DNA from: Brevundimonas sp. UBA7506
GTDB lineage: Bacteria; Pseudomonadota; Alphaproteobacteria; Caulobacterales; Caulobacteraceae
Assembly (NCBI RefSeq): GCF_002479495.1
Contig: NZ_DLNQ01000015.1
Coordinates: forward strand, 630,969 to 694,968
DNA length: 64,000 bases
Direction: 5' to 3'
Shown here: piece by piece, positions 42,940-51,131 of the stretch
Position numbering within the stretch: the first letter of the stretch is position 1
How the letters are laid out: each line of letters begins with the position of its first letter
The notes under the pieces: generated by a model
What the model was told of the DNA's origin: nothing
Seen by the model: only the letters and a program-made list of their open reading frames with translations
The model's database searches: none
Made by a program: the position numbers and the translations under genes

Positions 42940-43980
42940 ATGTCCGACGCCGACGACAAGCCCGTTCCTTTCGCCCGCCGTCAGGTGCAATGGGGACGCC
43001 CGCCACAGACGACCTTCATGGCCGGGCCTCTGCCGCGCGGCACGGGTCTGATCCCACCGGCGCCGCAAGCGCCGAAGCCTGCGCCCCGTCCGGCGGCTCC
43101 GGCGGCTCCGGCGGCGACTTCGCCGCGACCGGCTCCGTCGCAAGGTTCGAGCGGGGTCTTCGGCGGCTCCCTGGTGCCGCAGCGCCGCGCGCCGCAACCC
43201 GCCGTCGGACCGACCCTGCTCACGGCGCCGATGCCGACCACGCCGACGCCACCGCGCCCTGTCGCCCCGTCGGCGCCCGTCGACGCCACGCCCAGGCCCC
43301 TGCCGGCGGCCCCGCTTGTGGCCCGCGACCCGCAGCCGGCCCCGAAGCCGACGGTCGCGCCTAAGCCGACGCCTGCTTCAGAGGCCTCGCCCGCGCCTCG
43401 TCCCGTTGTCGCGCCTGAGATCGCGGTGCCCCGGGCGGTGACGGCCGCGAAGGCCCCGGCGCGCAGCCGCACGCCGCTCTACGTCGCCGCCGCCGTCCTG
43501 GTGGTGATCGGGGCGCCCCTGGCCACCTGGCTGATCACGCGCTCGAACAGCGAACCGGTCGCGCCGTCGGCGCCGGCGGCTTCCGTGCTTGAGACGGCGG
43601 CCGCCCCGGCGACCGAGGCCGTTGCGCCCGACGCGGCGCCGCTGACGCCCGCCCCGGCGCCAGCCGCCGCCCGTTCCTCCGCCCCCCGCCGGGCTCAATC
43701 GGCCTCTCCGGAAACCCTGGCGGCGAACAGGGCCGCGCGCCCCGCCACGACGCCCCCAGCCACGACGCCTCAGGCCACGACGCCTCAGGCCACGACGCCC
43801 CAGGCCGCGACGCCCCAGGCCGCGACGTCTGTCGCGCCCGCGCCGGTCGCCCCGCCGGTCGTGGTGGTCGCGCCCGCGCCGGAGCCGGTCCCGCCCGCCG
43901 GTCCCCCGCCCACCGCCGCGCGCCCGGCCCAGAGCGACCCGGACGCCCCGGTGGTCACCAAGCCCCAGCCGCTGGACTAG
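42940..43980 (+). CDS. Pro/Ala-rich single-pass membrane protein with TTPQA repeats
   Basis: 346 residues. The first 175 are Pro- and Ala-rich with scattered Arg, then one membrane helix (LYVAAAVLVVIGAPLATWLI, about 180-200), then a periplasmic Pro/Ala tail. The tail includes about five copies of a five-residue ATTPQ/AATPQ repeat from a 15-base tandem DNA repeat. The long disordered N-terminal half would lie in the cytoplasm. Domain similarity is absent. Strong bias toward Pro and Ala makes some of the reading uncertain, but length, GC pattern and lack of an alternative frame support it. Confidence 0.6.
   Translation: MSDADDKPVPFARRQVQWGRPPQTTFMAGPLPRGTGLIPPAPQAPKPAPRPAAPAAPAATSPRPAPSQGSSGVFGGSLVPQRRAPQPAVGPTLLTAPMPTTPTPPRPVAPSAPVDATPRPLPAAPLVARDPQPAPKPTVAPKPTPASEASPAPRPVVAPEIAVPRAVTAAKAPARSRTPLYVAAAVLVVIGAPLATWLITRSNSEPVAPSAPAASVLETAAAPATEAVAPDAAPLTPAPAPAAARSSAPRRAQSASPETLAANRAARPATTPPATTPQATTPQATTPQAATPQAATSVAPAPVAPPVVVVAPAPEPVPPAGPPPTAARPAQSDPDAPVVTKPQPLD
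43744..43827 (+). repeat. 15-base tandem repeat within the Pro/Ala-rich gene
   Basis: Units of GCCACGACGCCTCAG with small variants (GCCGCGACGCCCCAG) repeat about five and a half times, encoding Ala-Thr-Thr-Pro-Gln or Ala-Ala-Thr-Pro-Gln. The unit is a multiple of three, so copy changes keep frame. Confidence 0.85.
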
Positions 43981-44101
43981 GGCGCCAAAGGGGCGGGAGG
44001 CGCTTGTCCGGCCTGTCCGGCTTGGCTATGGCCGGGGTCTGAGAGGGCGCGCTGGTCGGGGCGCTCTGCCGTCCCCAGTAAATGTCGCGCGAGTCCAGCC
44101 T

Positions 44102-45448
44102 ATGCCTACCTCCAACCCAGCAGCCTTCGCCGTGCGTCTCGGCGGCGAGGGGCATAGGGGCGAGACGGCGGCCTCGGTCCGGGCTCTGCTGAACGCGCAC
44201 GCCGACGATCTGGTCACGGCCTTCTACGACACCCTGCTGGACGACCCCGAGGCCAAGGCCTTCCTGCATCATTCCATCGTTCAGGAGCGGCTGAGCCGGT
44301 CGCTGCACGATTGGCTGCTGGACCTGCTGGACACGACCGGCGACGCGAACGACGCGGCCTTCATCGCCCGCCAGATCAAGATCGGCGAGGTCCACGCCCG
44401 CATCAAGATCCCGGTCCACCTGGTCATGGCCGGGGCCTCGGTCCTGAAGGCCCGTCTCGCCGACCTGCTGGAGAACGAGGCCGACGGCTTCCGCCAGTTC
44501 CGCCTGATCGACGAGCGCATCGACGCGGCGATCCGCCTGATGAGCCAGTCCTATGTGAAGGGCACCATGAACCGGGCCCGCCTCGACGAGGCCTATCGCC
44601 TGTTCTCCCTGGATCAGGACGTCAATCTGGAGCGCGAGAGCCAGCGCGCCAGCCTGATGGAGTGGGGCCAGAAGACCCTGTTCCGCATCCTCGGCAACGG
44701 CGCCGGCGACGGGCGGGAGGCCATGGCCAACTCGCCCTTCGGCCTGTGGATTCGCCACCGCGCGGGCTTCCTGTTCGAGACCTCGCCGCATCTGGCGGCG
44801 CTGAACCAGGCCATGGCGCGGATCGACGGGGTTCTGCTGCCCCGGCTGGAGCCCGACAGCGGCGGCGACCGCGCCGAGGCCCTGAAGGCCCTGCAGACGG
44901 CGGTCGAGGAGGTCGCCTTCCTGCTGAACGAGATGTTCCAGGTCCTGGGCGACATGGAGAACGGACGCGATCCCCTGACGCGGGCGCTGAACCGGCGCTT
45001 CCTGCCCTCGATCCTGAGCCGCGAGATCGGGTTCGCCAACGCCAACAAGAGCGCCCTGTCGGTGATGCTGATCGACGTGGATCACTTCAAGAACGTCAAC
45101 GACACGCGCGGCCACCAGGCCGGCGACGAGGTGCTGCGTCAGGTCGCCGAGGCCATCACCGAGAACGTCCGGCCCAGCGACTTCGTCTTCCGCTATGGCG
45201 GCGAGGAGTTCCTGGTGGTGCTGGTCGAGACCCGGCTGGATCAGGCCATGACCATCGCCGAGCGCGTCCGCGCCGCCCTCCAGGGACGCGCCATCAAGGC
45301 CGGCGGGCTGGAGCCCTTCAGCGTCACAGCTTCGATCGGCGTCGCCGAGCACGGCGGCCACCCCGACGAGAACTACCTCATCAAGGCCGCAGACGAGGCC
45401 CTGTATCGCGCCAAGAACACGGGCCGGAACCGCGTCGAACGAGGCTAG
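44102..45448 (+). CDS. Globin-coupled diguanylate cyclase
   Basis: 448 residues. An N-terminal sensor globin (about 20-170) has the heme-ligating proximal His98 in IGEVHARIKIP. A linker region (170-300) leads to a GGDEF domain (about 290-445). The active site is YGGEEF, a competent variant, and an RPSD motif five residues upstream forms the RxxD inhibitory site for c-di-GMP feedback. The layout matches DosC/GcHK-like oxygen-sensing cyclases, so oxygen or NO would tune c-di-GMP output. The stop overlaps the stop of the convergent lipoprotein gene. Confidence 0.92.
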   Translation: MPTSNPAAFAVRLGGEGHRGETAASVRALLNAHADDLVTAFYDTLLDDPEAKAFLHHSIVQERLSRSLHDWLLDLLDTTGDANDAAFIARQIKIGEVHARIKIPVHLVMAGASVLKARLADLLENEADGFRQFRLIDERIDAAIRLMSQSYVKGTMNRARLDEAYRLFSLDQDVNLERESQRASLMEWGQKTLFRILGNGAGDGREAMANSPFGLWIRHRAGFLFETSPHLAALNQAMARIDGVLLPRLEPDSGGDRAEALKALQTAVEEVAFLLNEMFQVLGDMENGRDPLTRALNRRFLPSILSREIGFANANKSALSVMLIDVDHFKNVNDTRGHQAGDEVLRQVAEAITENVRPSDFVFRYGGEEFLVVLVETRLDQAMTIAERVRAALQGRAIKAGGLEPFSVTASIGVAEHGGHPDENYLIKAADEALYRAKNTGRNRVERG

Positions 45449-46002
45449 TGTCCGGGCCGGGGCGTCTGCTCGGCCAGGGCCGGCACGCGGGTCGCCTTGC
45501 GAATGGCGTCGGTGAGCAGGTCGCGGTCGAGGGCGCTCTGGATCGTCGGCTGGTTCGAAAACGCGATGAACTGGGTGCCGTAGATCTGCGGCCGGCCCGT
45601 CGCCAGCAGGTAGCGATCCAGACTGGCGGCCGCCAGCCAGGCGCCGTCCGGTTCGCCTTGGCTCAGGGCGGCGGTGGCCAGGGCGTGGGCCAGCAGAAAG
45701 TCTTCAGGACGGTCGCCATGCTGGAAGATGAAACCCGCTCGCCAGTAGTCCCTGCCGGACCGCACCTCGCCCCGGTCCAGCATGGCCCGGACCTGGTCCC
45801 GCCGCTCGGCGTCGGCGAGGCTTTCCATCGGATCGGGCCCGCCGTGCTTGCGCGCGGCTTGATCGTCCCTGAACAAGGCCGCTAGCGCCCGGTTGTCCGC
45901 CACGGCCACGGCCACGGGCGCGGGTGCGTCGTCAGTGCGAGCCGAGGGACCGCAGGCCGTGAGCAGAAGCAGGGCCGCGAGGAGGGGAGCCAGAGGTTTC
46001 AT
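45445..46002 (-). CDS. DUF6624-like lipoprotein
   Basis: 185 residues from the ATG at 46002. Lipobox LLLTAC (Cys17). The body has RDDQAARKHGGPD, a DAERRDQVRAML stretch, and toward the C-terminus LLATGRPQIYGTQF, which recall DUF6624, a family with no known role. The frame extends upstream without a family match. It is convergent with the diguanylate cyclase and overlaps its end by four bases. Confidence 0.65.
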   Translation of the reverse strand: MKPLAPLLAALLLLTACGPSARTDDAPAPVAVAVADNRALAALFRDDQAARKHGGPDPMESLADAERRDQVRAMLDRGEVRSGRDYWRAGFIFQHGDRPEDFLLAHALATAALSQGEPDGAWLAAASLDRYLLATGRPQIYGTQFIAFSNQPTIQSALDRDLLTDAIRKATRVPALAEQTPRPGH

Positions 46003-46100
46003 GTCCCTGGATAAGGGGAACGGCAACGCTTGGCGCAAGTCTGGGTATCTTTGTTCTGTGACTTCGGGCGAGGGCCGGTCGTCCGGATGGACAGGCCCTT

Positions 46101-46874
46101 CTACTCCAGGCGGTAGAGCAGGCGGCTGATCACGAGACGACCCGGCTCCACACCCGGTCCGAGGCGCAGGCGCGAGGAAGGCAGGGCGTCCAGGGTGGCT
46201 TGCCCGAAGCCGACGCGCGGCGGGTTCTCCATCTCGATGCGGCAATCGCGCAGTCGGCCGCTCTCGGCCACAATGCAGCTGAACAGGACCTCTCCAGCGC
46301 CGGCCGATATGGCGCTGTTGGGATACTGCGGCGTCGCAAGCCTCTGCCAGATGTCGGGAAAGACGCCGGGACGTTCGTAGGGCGGATCGATCTCGATCAG
46401 ATCGTCACGCGGATCGTCCAGCCGGGCTTCGCAGGCGGCGAGGACCTGATCGAGGCCGTCAGCGTCAGATGGGAGAGGCAGGTCGTATCGACGGGCCTGG
46501 GCGGTCTCGCTGCTGGCTGGCAATCGAACCGACGCCGTACCGCCCTTTCTCAAGATGCGGGCGACATGGACGGGGCGGCTGGCGAAGATCATGGGCTGAT
46601 TGGCCAGGTTGAGCCAGGTCTGTCTCTGATGCTCCTCGCCTTGCACCGCCCATTCGAGCCGACGAGTTTGCGGGCCGGATTCGGTCGGCACGCCGGTCAT
46701 CATGACGTCCAGGCGCCTGTTGCGGCATCGGACGACAAAGGACTGGCCGCTCTCATAGCTGGCGCTGGCGATCAGGGCGCCGCTGGCCTCCGTCAGGGTC
46801 CAGCCGTCCTTGTCCTGCGCGGCCGCCGGAGTGGCGGCGAGCAGGGCGGACAGAAGGGTTGCTGCGGCGATCAT
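46101..46874 (-). CDS. Secreted protein with TonB-like C-terminal domain
   Basis: 257 residues. Signal peptide 1-19 (TPAAAQ). A first domain of about 100 residues with two cysteines is unlike anything I recognise. The last 90 residues (IWQRLATPQYPNSAISAGAGEVLFSCIVAESGRLRDCRIE) resemble the TonB C-terminal fold as found in many stand-alone alphaproteobacterial proteins. No membrane anchor is present, so it is unlikely to be a true energy transducer. Confidence 0.6.
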   Translation of the reverse strand: MIAAATLLSALLAATPAAAQDKDGWTLTEASGALIASASYESGQSFVVRCRNRRLDVMMTGVPTESGPQTRRLEWAVQGEEHQRQTWLNLANQPMIFASRPVHVARILRKGGTASVRLPASSETAQARRYDLPLPSDADGLDQVLAACEARLDDPRDDLIEIDPPYERPGVFPDIWQRLATPQYPNSAISAGAGEVLFSCIVAESGRLRDCRIEMENPPRVGFGQATLDALPSSRLRLGPGVEPGRLVISRLLYRLE

Positions 46875-46901
46875 GGCGCTGATAGGCGCATGGAGGCGGC
46901 C

Positions 46902-47279
46902 CTATCGCAAGGTCAGGTAGCCGCGTTCCACCATGCGGCGCAGGGCCTCGTAGGCTTCGGCCAGTTCCTCGTAGGCGGTGCGGGCGGCGGTCAGGCGGGC
47001 GGTCTGGTCGGGGGTCACGGCCGAGCCGGATTCCGACAGGCGCAGGGCCTCGGCGGCCCAGCGGGCGCGGGCGCTGGCGGTCAGGACGGCCAGCTTCTGG
47101 AAGGTCCCGGTGTTCACCTGCGACAAGGTCTGGCTGATGACCTCGCGGTTCGAGACGAAGGCGGCGTAGTCGATCTGCTCCAGCAGGCCGCGCAGGCGGC
47201 GCTGCTCCTGCGGGTCCATGTCCTGGGGCTCGAAATGGTCGCGCTGGCGGCGATAGCTCTGGGTCAGCACGGTCGACAT
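46902..47279 (-). CDS. Hypothetical alpha-helical protein
   Basis: 125 residues, without signal or membrane segments. It is predicted to be mostly helical, with heptad-like stretches (TAARTAYEELAEAYEALRRMVE). The gene lies 27 bases upstream of the TonB-like gene's start on the same strand and 58 bases after the RNase T2 gene. I recognise no family. Confidence 0.6.
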   Translation of the reverse strand: MSTVLTQSYRRQRDHFEPQDMDPQEQRRLRGLLEQIDYAAFVSNREVISQTLSQVNTGTFQKLAVLTASARARWAAEALRLSESGSAVTPDQTARLTAARTAYEELAEAYEALRRMVERGYLTLR

Positions 47280-47337
47280 CGGCGGCGCTCCACTGGGCGG
47301 TCCACTCGGACTGCGGCCTGAGGCTGCGCCGCTTCGG

Positions 47338-48093
47338 TTAACGGGTCGTTTGCATGCCGGTAGGGGCCAGCTTCAGCCGCTCGCGGTCGGGGGCGCCCAG
47401 GCCGCGCGGGCAGGCCATGGGCTGATAGGTTTTCGAGTAGCAGAGCCGCGCCTCGCGGAACCAGCCGTCGGTGGTGGCGATGAAGACGCCGTCGCGCGGC
47501 AGGCCGGGGTTGGCGGCGACGAAGGCGTCGCGGACGGCGCCGGCGGTCAGGCGCTCGGCCGGAATGGCCTCCAGATCGGGCTTGTTCAGGCCGTTCCACA
47601 TCCGCGCGGCCTGTTCGAAATAGGCCTCGGGGCTGTCCCAGCCGCAGGTGCCGTGGGCGGCCCATTCGTGCTGCTGCAAGGACGGCGAGGGGGTCATGCA
47701 GAAGTGCTTCTTCACCGTCGCCACCGGGATGGCCGGGCCGGGGGCGGCGCAGTAGCGCGGGTGTCGGTTGTCGGCGCCGTTGGGCCACAGGCCGTGCAGG
47801 GTCAGGCCGAACTGGTTCTGGGCGCACTGGTAACGCTCGTCCGGGTAGTCCTTGCCCGAGCGGCAGGCCTGGGGCGACCAGCTGACGGCCAGCATGTTGA
47901 AGGCGACCGGCACGTCGGCGGCGACCTCGTCGGCGGGCGGCGTATAGGGGCGGGCGGGCGTCAGGTCGGCGGGGACGGCGCAGGTCGCGCCCTCGGCGGC
48001 GGTCATGACCGGGGACGACAGACGCGGCTCGCAGGCGGCCAGCAGCAGGGCGGCGCCCAGAACGGCGGGCGAGATCAGCAGGGTCGGCCGCAT
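47338..48093 (-). CDS. Ribonuclease T2-family lipoprotein
   Basis: 251 residues from the ATG at 48093. Lipobox LLAAC (Cys21). Both conserved active-site blocks of RNase T2 are present: LTLHGLWPN (His100) and QHEWAAHGTC (His142, Glu143, His147). Six or more cysteines suggest disulfides. The protein would degrade RNA in the periplasm or at the cell surface for nucleotide supply, which fits with nucleoside salvage genes at 56378-58152. The open frame continues upstream to 48498 but that part is the shadow of the next gene. Confidence 0.88.
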   Translation of the reverse strand: MRPTLLISPAVLGAALLLAACEPRLSSPVMTAAEGATCAVPADLTPARPYTPPADEVAADVPVAFNMLAVSWSPQACRSGKDYPDERYQCAQNQFGLTLHGLWPNGADNRHPRYCAAPGPAIPVATVKKHFCMTPSPSLQQHEWAAHGTCGWDSPEAYFEQAARMWNGLNKPDLEAIPAERLTAGAVRDAFVAANPGLPRDGVFIATTDGWFREARLCYSKTYQPMACPRGLGAPDRERLKLAPTGMQTTR

Positions 48094-48213
48094 CAGGGGC
48101 TCCGGTCGGGTCGGCGGGAAAAAACGACGACTAGACGCTTCACGCCATGGGGTCGAGACGGAACCCGGCGCGGCTCTCGTCCATTGATAAGCGTGAGCAT
48201 AGGGGACCCTGTG

Positions 48214-48489
48214 ATGCCTGAACAAACCGCCTTTGAAGCCGCCCTGGAAGAGGCGATCGCCCTGTTCGAGCAGGGCGAGGCGATGAACCAGGCCCGCTTC
48301 GACGAACTGCTGGCCGAGCTGGAGGCCCGCCGCCCCGATCTGGAGGCGGTGCCCGAAGACGACCCCCGCGCCGCCCGCGCCCGCGAGCTGCAGGCCCGGG
48401 CCGACGAGCTGGAGCGTCGCGCCGCCCTCGGCCACGGCCAGATGGACGAGGTCAACACCCTGCTGACCCCCTTGATGGGTAAACGGTAG
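48214..48489 (+). CDS. Hypothetical small charged helical protein
   Basis: 91 residues, rich in Glu, Ala and Arg, predicted to be one or two long helices (ALEEAIALFEQGEAM, ARARELQARADELERRAALG). AGGGGA lies eight bases before the ATG at 48214. It lies 60 bases before the DsbA-like gene on the same strand. Function unknown. Confidence 0.6.
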   Translation: MPEQTAFEAALEEAIALFEQGEAMNQARFDELLAELEARRPDLEAVPEDDPRAARARELQARADELERRAALGHGQMDEVNTLLTPLMGKR

Positions 48490-48552
48490 CTCCGCCACTG
48501 GCGCGCCCGATCAGCAACACCATATGGTGCGGATAACCAGAGGAACCGCACC

Positions 48553-49227
48553 ATGACCGACGCCGCCCCCGCCCTGAAGACCCTGAAGATCGACTTCGTC
48601 TCGGACGTGGTCTGCCCCTGGTGCGCCGTGGGGCTGGGCGGGCTGACGACGGCGCTGGACAAGCTCAAGGGCGAGGGGATCGCCGCCGACATCGCCTTCC
48701 AGCCGTTCGAGTTGAACCCGCAGATGGCGCCGGAAGGCGAGAACATCGTCGAGCACATCGGCGCCAAATACGGCTCCACCCCCGAACAGTCGGCCCAGAA
48801 CCGCGAGATGATCCGCGCCCGCGCCGCCGAGGTCGGGTTCGACATGCGCATGGGGCCGGACAGCCGCATCTGGAACACCTTCGACGCCCACCGCCTGCTG
48901 CACTGGGCCCACGAAACGGCCCCGGAGAAGCAGGAGGCGCTGAAGCGCGCCCTGTTCACCGCCCACTTCACCGACAACCGCAACCTCACCGACGCCCGCG
49001 TCCTGACCGAGGCCGCCGAGGCGGCGGGGCTGGACCGGGCCGAGGCGGGCGAGGTCCTAGCCTCGGGACGGTATGCCCAGGAGGTGCGCGGCGCCGAGGA
49101 CCTGTGGCGGGCGCGGGGCATCACCTCGGTCCCCGCCGTCGTGGTCGAGGGCAAGTACCTGATCAGCGGCGGCCAACCGGCGGCGGCGTTCGAACAGGCC
49201 CTGCGGCAGATCGCTGCGGAGGTTTAA
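48553..49227 (+). CDS. FrnE-like DsbA-family oxidoreductase
   Basis: 224 residues, no signal peptide, so cytoplasmic. Thioredoxin fold with CPWC active site (21-24) in DFVSDVVCPWCAVG, the DsbA helical insert, and the cis-Pro loop in GITSVPAVVVEG. This is the FrnE/2-hydroxychromene-isomerase-like branch of DsbA, which acts as a thiol oxidoreductase in redox stress. AGAGGAA precedes the ATG. Confidence 0.88.
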   Translation: MTDAAPALKTLKIDFVSDVVCPWCAVGLGGLTTALDKLKGEGIAADIAFQPFELNPQMAPEGENIVEHIGAKYGSTPEQSAQNREMIRARAAEVGFDMRMGPDSRIWNTFDAHRLLHWAHETAPEKQEALKRALFTAHFTDNRNLTDARVLTEAAEAAGLDRAEAGEVLASGRYAQEVRGAEDLWRARGITSVPAVVVEGKYLISGGQPAAAFEQALRQIAAEV

Positions 49228-49234
49228 TACCTTT

Positions 49235-49383
49235 CGTCATCCTCCGGCGAGCAGAGCGAGACCGGGGGACCCAGCGGCGCCCGTAGGGCGAAAGATCGCG
49301 CTCCGCACTTGCTGCAAAGATCGCCTTCGGCGCCGCTGGGTCCCCCGGTCGGCGCCGCTGCGCGGGTTGCCGGAGGATGACGG
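49235..49383. repeat. Long inverted repeat, family D
   Basis: Outer arms CGTCATCCTCCGG and CCGGAGGATGACG, and inner arms GACCGGGGGACCCAGCGGCG and CGCCGCTGGGTCCCCCGGTC enclose a centre of about 60 bases. The whole 149-base element fills the gap between convergent genes and could form a very stable hairpin. It shares the GGGACCCAG / CTGGGTCCC core with family A, so the families may be related. Confidence 0.82.
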
Positions 49384-49391
49384 AGGTGGGG

Positions 49392-50141
49392 TCAGGGCGG
49401 GTGCGCCTCCGCCAGAAAAACAGAGTCCAATTCGTCTGAATCGTCTGAAATCGCGCCCTCGGGATCGAGGCGGGCCTTGAGAGCGGCCATGCGGGCTTCG
49501 ATGGCGCGGCGGCCAGCGTGGTCGTCGGGGGAGAGGGCGGCGGCGTCGCGGGCGACGGCGGCGACCTCTTGCAGGTCCTGCTCCAGTGTGGAGAGGGGCG
49601 CGGGTTCGGGCTCCGCTTTGGGCGTGGCGGCGGCCAGAAGGGCCGGGTCGGTCAGGGCGCGCCAGGTGCGGAGCCAGGAGGCGGCCTCGGCGGCGCGGCC
49701 GCGCTGCAGGGCGCGGTTCAGCCGCATCAGGGCCTGGGCCGCCATCCGGGTCAGGTCGGGCGGGGTCGTGTCGGCCTCTTCGTCCTGCGGGTCGGGCCAG
49801 ACGTCCTCGACGTCGCTGCGGCGCCAGCCCTCGCGCGCGGCGCGGGAGCGCAGGGTCCCCAGCTTCAGGTCATAGCGGGCGCAGACGGCCTCGGCCGCGT
49901 CCCCGGCCAGATAGTCGCGCCGCGCCGCCGTCCAGACGGCGTCGGAACGGATGCGATAGCCGTCGGCCCCGGTCCTTGCGCACTCGTCGTTGACAGAGGC
50001 CGCGTCGGCATCGGCGGGCGGCGCCGTCGAGGGGCGGATGTGGTCGGGGATGTAGGTGGTGTCGCCGTACTCGTCCTGTTGCCACCGTCCCGAGGCGACG
50101 ATCCGGGGCTCGCCCTCGTGCCGGTACGTCTGGTCGTCCAT
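49392..50141 (-). CDS. Hypothetical protein with helix-turn-helix (small-terminase-like)
   Basis: 249 residues. A region near 70-108 (ARRDYLAGDAAEAVCARYDL then KLGTLRSRAAREGW) has the look of a helix-turn-helix as in the small-terminase HTH group, where a start is followed by acidic and Pro-rich linker and a helical C-terminal part. No other phage gene surrounds it. It is high-GC like the core genome and borders the AT-rich island on its left. It may bind DNA, but its role is unknown. Confidence 0.6.
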   Translation of the reverse strand: MDDQTYRHEGEPRIVASGRWQQDEYGDTTYIPDHIRPSTAPPADADAASVNDECARTGADGYRIRSDAVWTAARRDYLAGDAAEAVCARYDLKLGTLRSRAAREGWRRSDVEDVWPDPQDEEADTTPPDLTRMAAQALMRLNRALQRGRAAEAASWLRTWRALTDPALLAAATPKAEPEPAPLSTLEQDLQEVAAVARDAAALSPDDHAGRRAIEARMAALKARLDPEGAISDDSDELDSVFLAEAHPP

Positions 50142-50279
50142 CTCGCCGCCTCCTGCCTGAGCGAAGCAGGATGGCGGACGGGTGCGTCAGGATCGGACGG
50201 GGGGGGCGGCCTTCCAAGTGGGGGTTGGCCCGACTGGGAGGGCGGCACTGGCACTGTGCTGTTTTCTGAAGTTCTTGCT

Positions 50280-51131
50280 TCAGACAATACCCCTGGATGA
50301 ACGGATTGCCTCGACGCTTTCAGCCAACTCCTTGATTAGCCCAGGAACCAAGCCGTGTTGACCATCTGGATACTCAAGATATTTGATGTTGTATGTAGAT
50401 GTTAGGGCTCCTTTTATGGAGGAGTGATCAAATTTGCTTACAAGGGCGTAGTGTGAATTCTCGGCCTTGCTGACCAGGTTGATATTTTCTAAAATTATCC
50501 GAATGTCTGGATCGCTTACGGAGTATCCAAGAAATAACACAGTATTAACTGTCATAAGTGCGGATACTAGGGAGAATAAAGAGGGATTTTTCTTTCTAGC
50601 TTCGAAGTATGAAGTTCTGTCAAGGACGACGTCGTGTGGGTTCGATACGCATCCATGTATCTTGACAATGTTTCGGATTGGAGATCGTAAGTCGTTTAGT
50701 AAATGCGTTCCGTCGTGCCTTACTATGCTGTGCGCCTCCGTTCCCCCGCTAAAATGCTCAAAATTTCTCTCTACGAACTCATCGTAGTTTGTGGTTACTA
50801 TAGTTTTTGGATCTAGAAGTAGTAGGTGTTTGTAAATGTCGTTGTATGGTGTTGGGCGGATCTGAAACTTGTTTCTGATATCGGTGCTCAAAACAGCGCC
50901 GTCGACGCCATCCCGAATTATCTGCGCCGCGTCCAATAGCTCTCCCTTTTTAATGAGAGATTTTATTAGGATTTTGTCCTTTTGTTTTCCGAGCCTCTCG
51001 GAGAGGGTCGTGAGAAGTGTGGGCCAAGTGGGTAGTGTTGGGCACGCGGACTTCGACAGTCCTGCGCCTATGAAGATCAGTACGCGTCGGTCCGCAATCT
51101 CGCGAGCTAGGCTGTCTGGCCAGAATGCCAT
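50280..51131 (-). CDS. SIR2-fold protein, putative NAD+-consuming effector
   Basis: 283 residues of the SIR2-like superfamily seen in bacterial defence proteins. GAGLSKSA (22-29) forms the NAD-binding loop, TTNYD (113-117) holds the catalytic Asn115, KIHG (157-160) the catalytic His159, and LFLGYSVSDPDI (199-210) the closing NAD motif. There is no zinc-finger module of deacetylase sirtuins, so NAD+ hydrolysis rather than deacetylation is inferred. GC content is far below that of neighbouring genes. Its ATG overlaps the stop of the ParA-type gene by one base, so the two are translationally linked. Confidence 0.85.
   Translation of the reverse strand: MAFWPDSLAREIADRRVLIFIGAGLSKSACPTLPTWPTLLTTLSERLGKQKDKILIKSLIKKGELLDAAQIIRDGVDGAVLSTDIRNKFQIRPTPYNDIYKHLLLLDPKTIVTTNYDEFVERNFEHFSGGTEAHSIVRHDGTHLLNDLRSPIRNIVKIHGCVSNPHDVVLDRTSYFEARKKNPSLFSLVSALMTVNTVLFLGYSVSDPDIRIILENINLVSKAENSHYALVSKFDHSSIKGALTSTYNIKYLEYPDGQHGLVPGLIKELAESVEAIRSSRGIV

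Noticed and set aside
43744..43827. CRISPR-like repeats
   Set aside because: The 15-base units are contiguous, lack spacers and lie in frame within a gene.
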